DNA of 64,000 bases, taken from positions 2,046,001-2,110,000 of the forward strand of contig NZ_LT615367.1 of the NCBI RefSeq assembly GCF_900095885.1, in the 5' to 3' direction. This DNA comes from Dickeya aquatica (GTDB lineage: Bacteria; Pseudomonadota; Gammaproteobacteria; Enterobacterales; Enterobacteriaceae). Positions 61,839 through 64,000 of the stretch are shown in pieces; within the stretch, counting starts at the first letter, position 1, and every line of letters starts with the position of its first letter. The notes below the pieces were generated by a model. That model was not told the origin of the DNA, did no database searches, and saw only the letters and a list, made by a program, of their open reading frames with translations. The translations under genes were made by a program, and so were the position numbers.

Positions 61839-63512
61839 ATGACTGAATCTTTTGCTCAACTCTTTGAAGAATCCCTGAAAGAAATCGAAACCCGCCCGGG
61901 TTCCATCGTTCGTGGCGTTGTGGTTGCTATCGATAAGGACGTAGTCCTGGTTGATGCCGGCCTCAAGTCTGAATCTGCCATTCCGGTAGAGCAGTTCAAA
62001 AACGCCCAGGGTGAAATTGAAATCCAGGTCGGTGATGAAGTAGACGTAGCGCTGGACGCAGTAGAAGACGGCTTCGGCGAAACGCTGCTGTCTCGCGAAA
62101 AAGCTAAACGTCACGAAGCATGGCTGATGCTGGAAAAAGCTTACGAAGAAGCGGCTACTGTTACCGGTGTGATTAACGGTAAAGTGAAAGGCGGTTTCAC
62201 CGTTGAGCTGAACGGTATTCGTGCGTTCCTGCCGGGTTCACTGGTAGATGTTCGTCCGGTACGTGACACCCTGCATCTGGAAGGCAAAGAGCTTGAGTTC
62301 AAAGTTATCAAGCTGGACCAGAAGCGCAACAACGTTGTGGTTTCCCGTCGTGCCGTTATCGAATCTGAAAATAGCGCAGAACGTGATCAACTGCTGGAAA
62401 ACCTGCAAGAAGGCATGGAAGTTAAAGGTATCGTTAAGAACCTCACTGACTACGGTGCATTCGTTGATCTGGGCGGTGTTGACGGCCTGCTGCACATCAC
62501 CGATATGGCTTGGAAACGTGTTAAACATCCGAGCGAAATCGTCAATGTGGGCGACGAAATCACTGTTAAAGTGCTGAAGTTTGACCGCGAACGTACCCGT
62601 GTATCCCTGGGCCTGAAACAGCTGGGTGAAGATCCGTGGGTGGCTATCGCTAAACGTTACCCGGAAGGCACCAAGCTGACTGGTCGCGTAACTAACCTGA
62701 CTGATTACGGCTGCTTCGTTGAAATTGAAGAAGGTGTTGAAGGTCTGGTACACGTTTCTGAAATGGACTGGACTAACAAGAACATCCATCCGTCCAAAGT
62801 AGTTAATGTGGGCGACGTGGTTGAAGTTATGGTTCTGGATATCGATGAAGAACGTCGTCGTATCTCCTTGGGCCTGAAACAGTGCAAAGCCAATCCGTGG
62901 CAGCAGTTTGCTGAAACCCACAATAAAGGCGACCGTGTAGAAGGTAAGATTAAGTCAATCACTGACTTTGGTATCTTCATCGGTCTGGATGGCGGCATTG
63001 ATGGTCTGGTGCACCTGTCTGACATTTCCTGGAACGTGGCTGGTGAAGAAGCCGTTCGCGAATACAAGAAAGGTGACGAAATCGCTGCTGTTGTATTGCA
63101 GGTTGATGCAGAGCGTGAGCGTATCTCTCTGGGCGTGAAACAGCTGGCTGAAGATCCGTTCAATAACTACCTGTCTGTTAACAAGAAAGGTGCGATTGTT
63201 ACGGGTAAAGTCACCGCAGTTGACGCCAAAGGTGCTACAGTTGAATTAGCTGACGGTGTTGAAGGTTACCTGCGCGCTTCTGAAGCCTCTCGTGATCGCA
63301 TCGAAGATGCCACGCTGGTTCTGAACGTTGGTGATGAAATCGAAGCCAAATACACTGGCGTTGATCGTAAGAACCGCGTAGTTAGCCTGTCCATCCGTGC
63401 TAAGGATGAAGCTGACGAGAAAGATGCTATCGCTTCTGTTAATAACAAACCGGAAGAAAGCAATTTCTCTAACGCGATGGCTGAAGCGTTCAAAGCCGCT
63501 AAAGGCGAGTAA
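61839..63512 (+). CDS. rpsA: 30S ribosomal protein S1
   Basis: Ribosomal protein with six S1 (OB-fold) repeats that recruits mRNA to the 30S subunit. 557 residues as in E. coli. Repeat hallmarks include [18 protein letters not shown] near 203, [19 protein letters not shown] near 288 and [19 protein letters not shown] near 375. The ATG at 61839 lacks a good ribosome site, a known property of rpsA, which is autoregulated by S1. Codon use is strongly biased to highly expressed codons. The frame from 61737 is rejected. Confidence 0.98.
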   Translation: MTESFAQLFEESLKEIETRPGSIVRGVVVAIDKDVVLVDAGLKSESAIPVEQFKNAQGEIEIQVGDEVDVALDAVEDGFGETLLSREKAKRHEAWLMLEKAYEEAATVTGVINGKVKGGFTVELNGIRAFLPGSLVDVRPVRDTLHLEGKELEFKVIKLDQKRNNVVVSRRAVIESENSAERDQLLENLQEGMEVKGIVKNLTDYGAFVDLGGVDGLLHITDMAWKRVKHPSEIVNVGDEITVKVLKFDRERTRVSLGLKQLGEDPWVAIAKRYPEGTKLTGRVTNLTDYGCFVEIEEGVEGLVHVSEMDWTNKNIHPSKVVNVGDVVEVMVLDIDEERRRISLGLKQCKANPWQQFAETHNKGDRVEGKIKSITDFGIFIGLDGGIDGLVHLSDISWNVAGEEAVREYKKGDEIAAVVLQVDAERERISLGVKQLAEDPFNNYLSVNKKGAIVTGKVTAVDAKGATVELADGVEGYLRASEASRDRIEDATLVLNVGDEIEAKYTGVDRKNRVVSLSIRAKDEADEKDAIASVNNKPEESNFSNAMAEAFKAAKGE

Positions 63513-63610
63513 TGACGGTGGGGTGGGCAGTAATGGTTGGTTATTTTCTGCTCAGCCTTAAACGGTAGTAAGTTAATGTGGTGTGAACTGACCACACACT
63601 TGGAGGAAGC

Positions 63611-63895
63611 ATGACCAAGTCTGAACTTATCGAAAGACTTGCTGGACAGCAATCTCATATCCCGGCCAAGTTGGTTGAGGATGCCGTCAAAGAGATGCTG
63701 GAACAGATGGCTACAACGCTGGCCAGTGGTGACCGCATCGAGATTCGCGGGTTTGGCAGTTTTTCACTCCACTACCGTGCACCGCGTGTTGGCCGTAATC
63801 CTAAAACCGGTGAAAAAGTGGAGCTGGAAGGCAAATATGTTCCGCATTTTAAACCGGGCAAAGAATTGCGTGACCGCGCCAATATCTACGAGTGA
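63611..63895 (+). CDS. ihfB: Integration host factor beta subunit
   Basis: 94-residue DNA-bending protein of the HU/IHF family that pairs with IhfA. The beta-arm sequence [17 protein letters not shown] near residue 58 has the proline that intercalates into DNA. TTGGAGGAAGC precedes the ATG. 98 bp after rpsA, probably with its own promoter. Confidence 0.97.
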   Translation: MTKSELIERLAGQQSHIPAKLVEDAVKEMLEQMATTLASGDRIEIRGFGSFSLHYRAPRVGRNPKTGEKVELEGKYVPHFKPGKELRDRANIYE

Positions 63896-63921
63896 CAGTC
63901 AACTGTCATCTCTATGTAATA

Positions 63922-63950
63922 AATAGCACCCGCAGGGTGCTATTTTTTTA
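63922..63950 (+). terminator. Terminator of ihfB
   Basis: 10-bp hairpin AATAGCACCC / GGGTGCTATT followed by TTTTT, 26 bp after the ihfB stop. The last 50 bp of the window show nothing recognisable. Confidence 0.9.
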
Positions 63951-64000
63951 TCGCTATTCAGGGTATTTTAGCGAGTCGCTGATCGCGGTATCACGACTAC

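Overview
This window is a stretch of enterobacterial core chromosome. Gene order follows the Escherichia coli dacC-deoR-rybB-ybjL ... artPIQM ... hcp-hcr ... clpSA-infA-aat-cydCD-trxB-lrp-ftsK-lolA-rarA-serS ... pflAB-focA-ycaO-serC-aroA-cmk-rpsA-ihfB segment, with several E. coli genes absent and a few lineage-specific genes added. Protein divergence from E. coli, the orphan RhlA-like surfactant gene and the missing genes point to the Pectobacteriaceae, most likely Dickeya or a close relative. The genus is an inference; no rRNA or other decisive marker is present.

Layout. 1-1612: end of a methionine-type ABC importer (metN-like, cut by the window edge, and metI-like). 1692-2510: AT-rich RhlA-like acyltransferase gene in a 560-bp AT-rich setting. 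3071-8366: cell-wall and envelope genes (dacC, deoR, ybjL, ybjM), the sigma-E small RNA rybB with its promoter, and grxA. 8692-10902: nfsA-rimK-ybjN run. 11283-15459: putrescine importer potFGHI, with an apparent one-base frameshift at the start of potG. 15556-17232: ybjO and rlmC. 17289-21015: arginine importer artJ and artPIQM. 21354-28663: amiD, ybjT, the nitric-oxide-related hcp-hcr pair and the OLD-family gene ybjD. 28832-33340: cspD, clpS-clpA, infA and aat, a compact translation/N-degron cluster. 33355-38103: cydDC thiol exporter and trxB. 38608-46498: lrp, ftsK (with a LexA box), lolA, rarA, serS.

46759-50338 is an accessory segment in the place where E. coli has dmsABC: a glutathione transferase, a DsbA-family protein, an exported metallo-beta-lactamase-fold protein and a divergent LysR regulator, with an 83-bp imperfect palindrome in the middle. 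50475-63895 returns to the core: ycaD, the anaerobic formate module pflA/pflB/focA, ycaO, then serC-aroA, cmk-rpsA and ihfB.

A recurring theme is redox, thiol and anaerobic physiology (grxA, nfsA, hcp-hcr, cydDC, trxB, GST, DsbA-like, pfl). A second is proteolysis by the N-degron route (aat makes the degron, ClpS reads it, ClpAP degrades). No CRISPR array, prophage, insertion sequence, rRNA or tRNA gene was found. I see no wholly new multi-gene system. The items most worth checking are the potG frameshift, the orphan rhlA, the 48316-48398 palindrome with the thiol-gene segment, the perfect 19-bp palindrome between pflB and pflA, and the mirrored half-sites in the hcp-ybjD promoter region.
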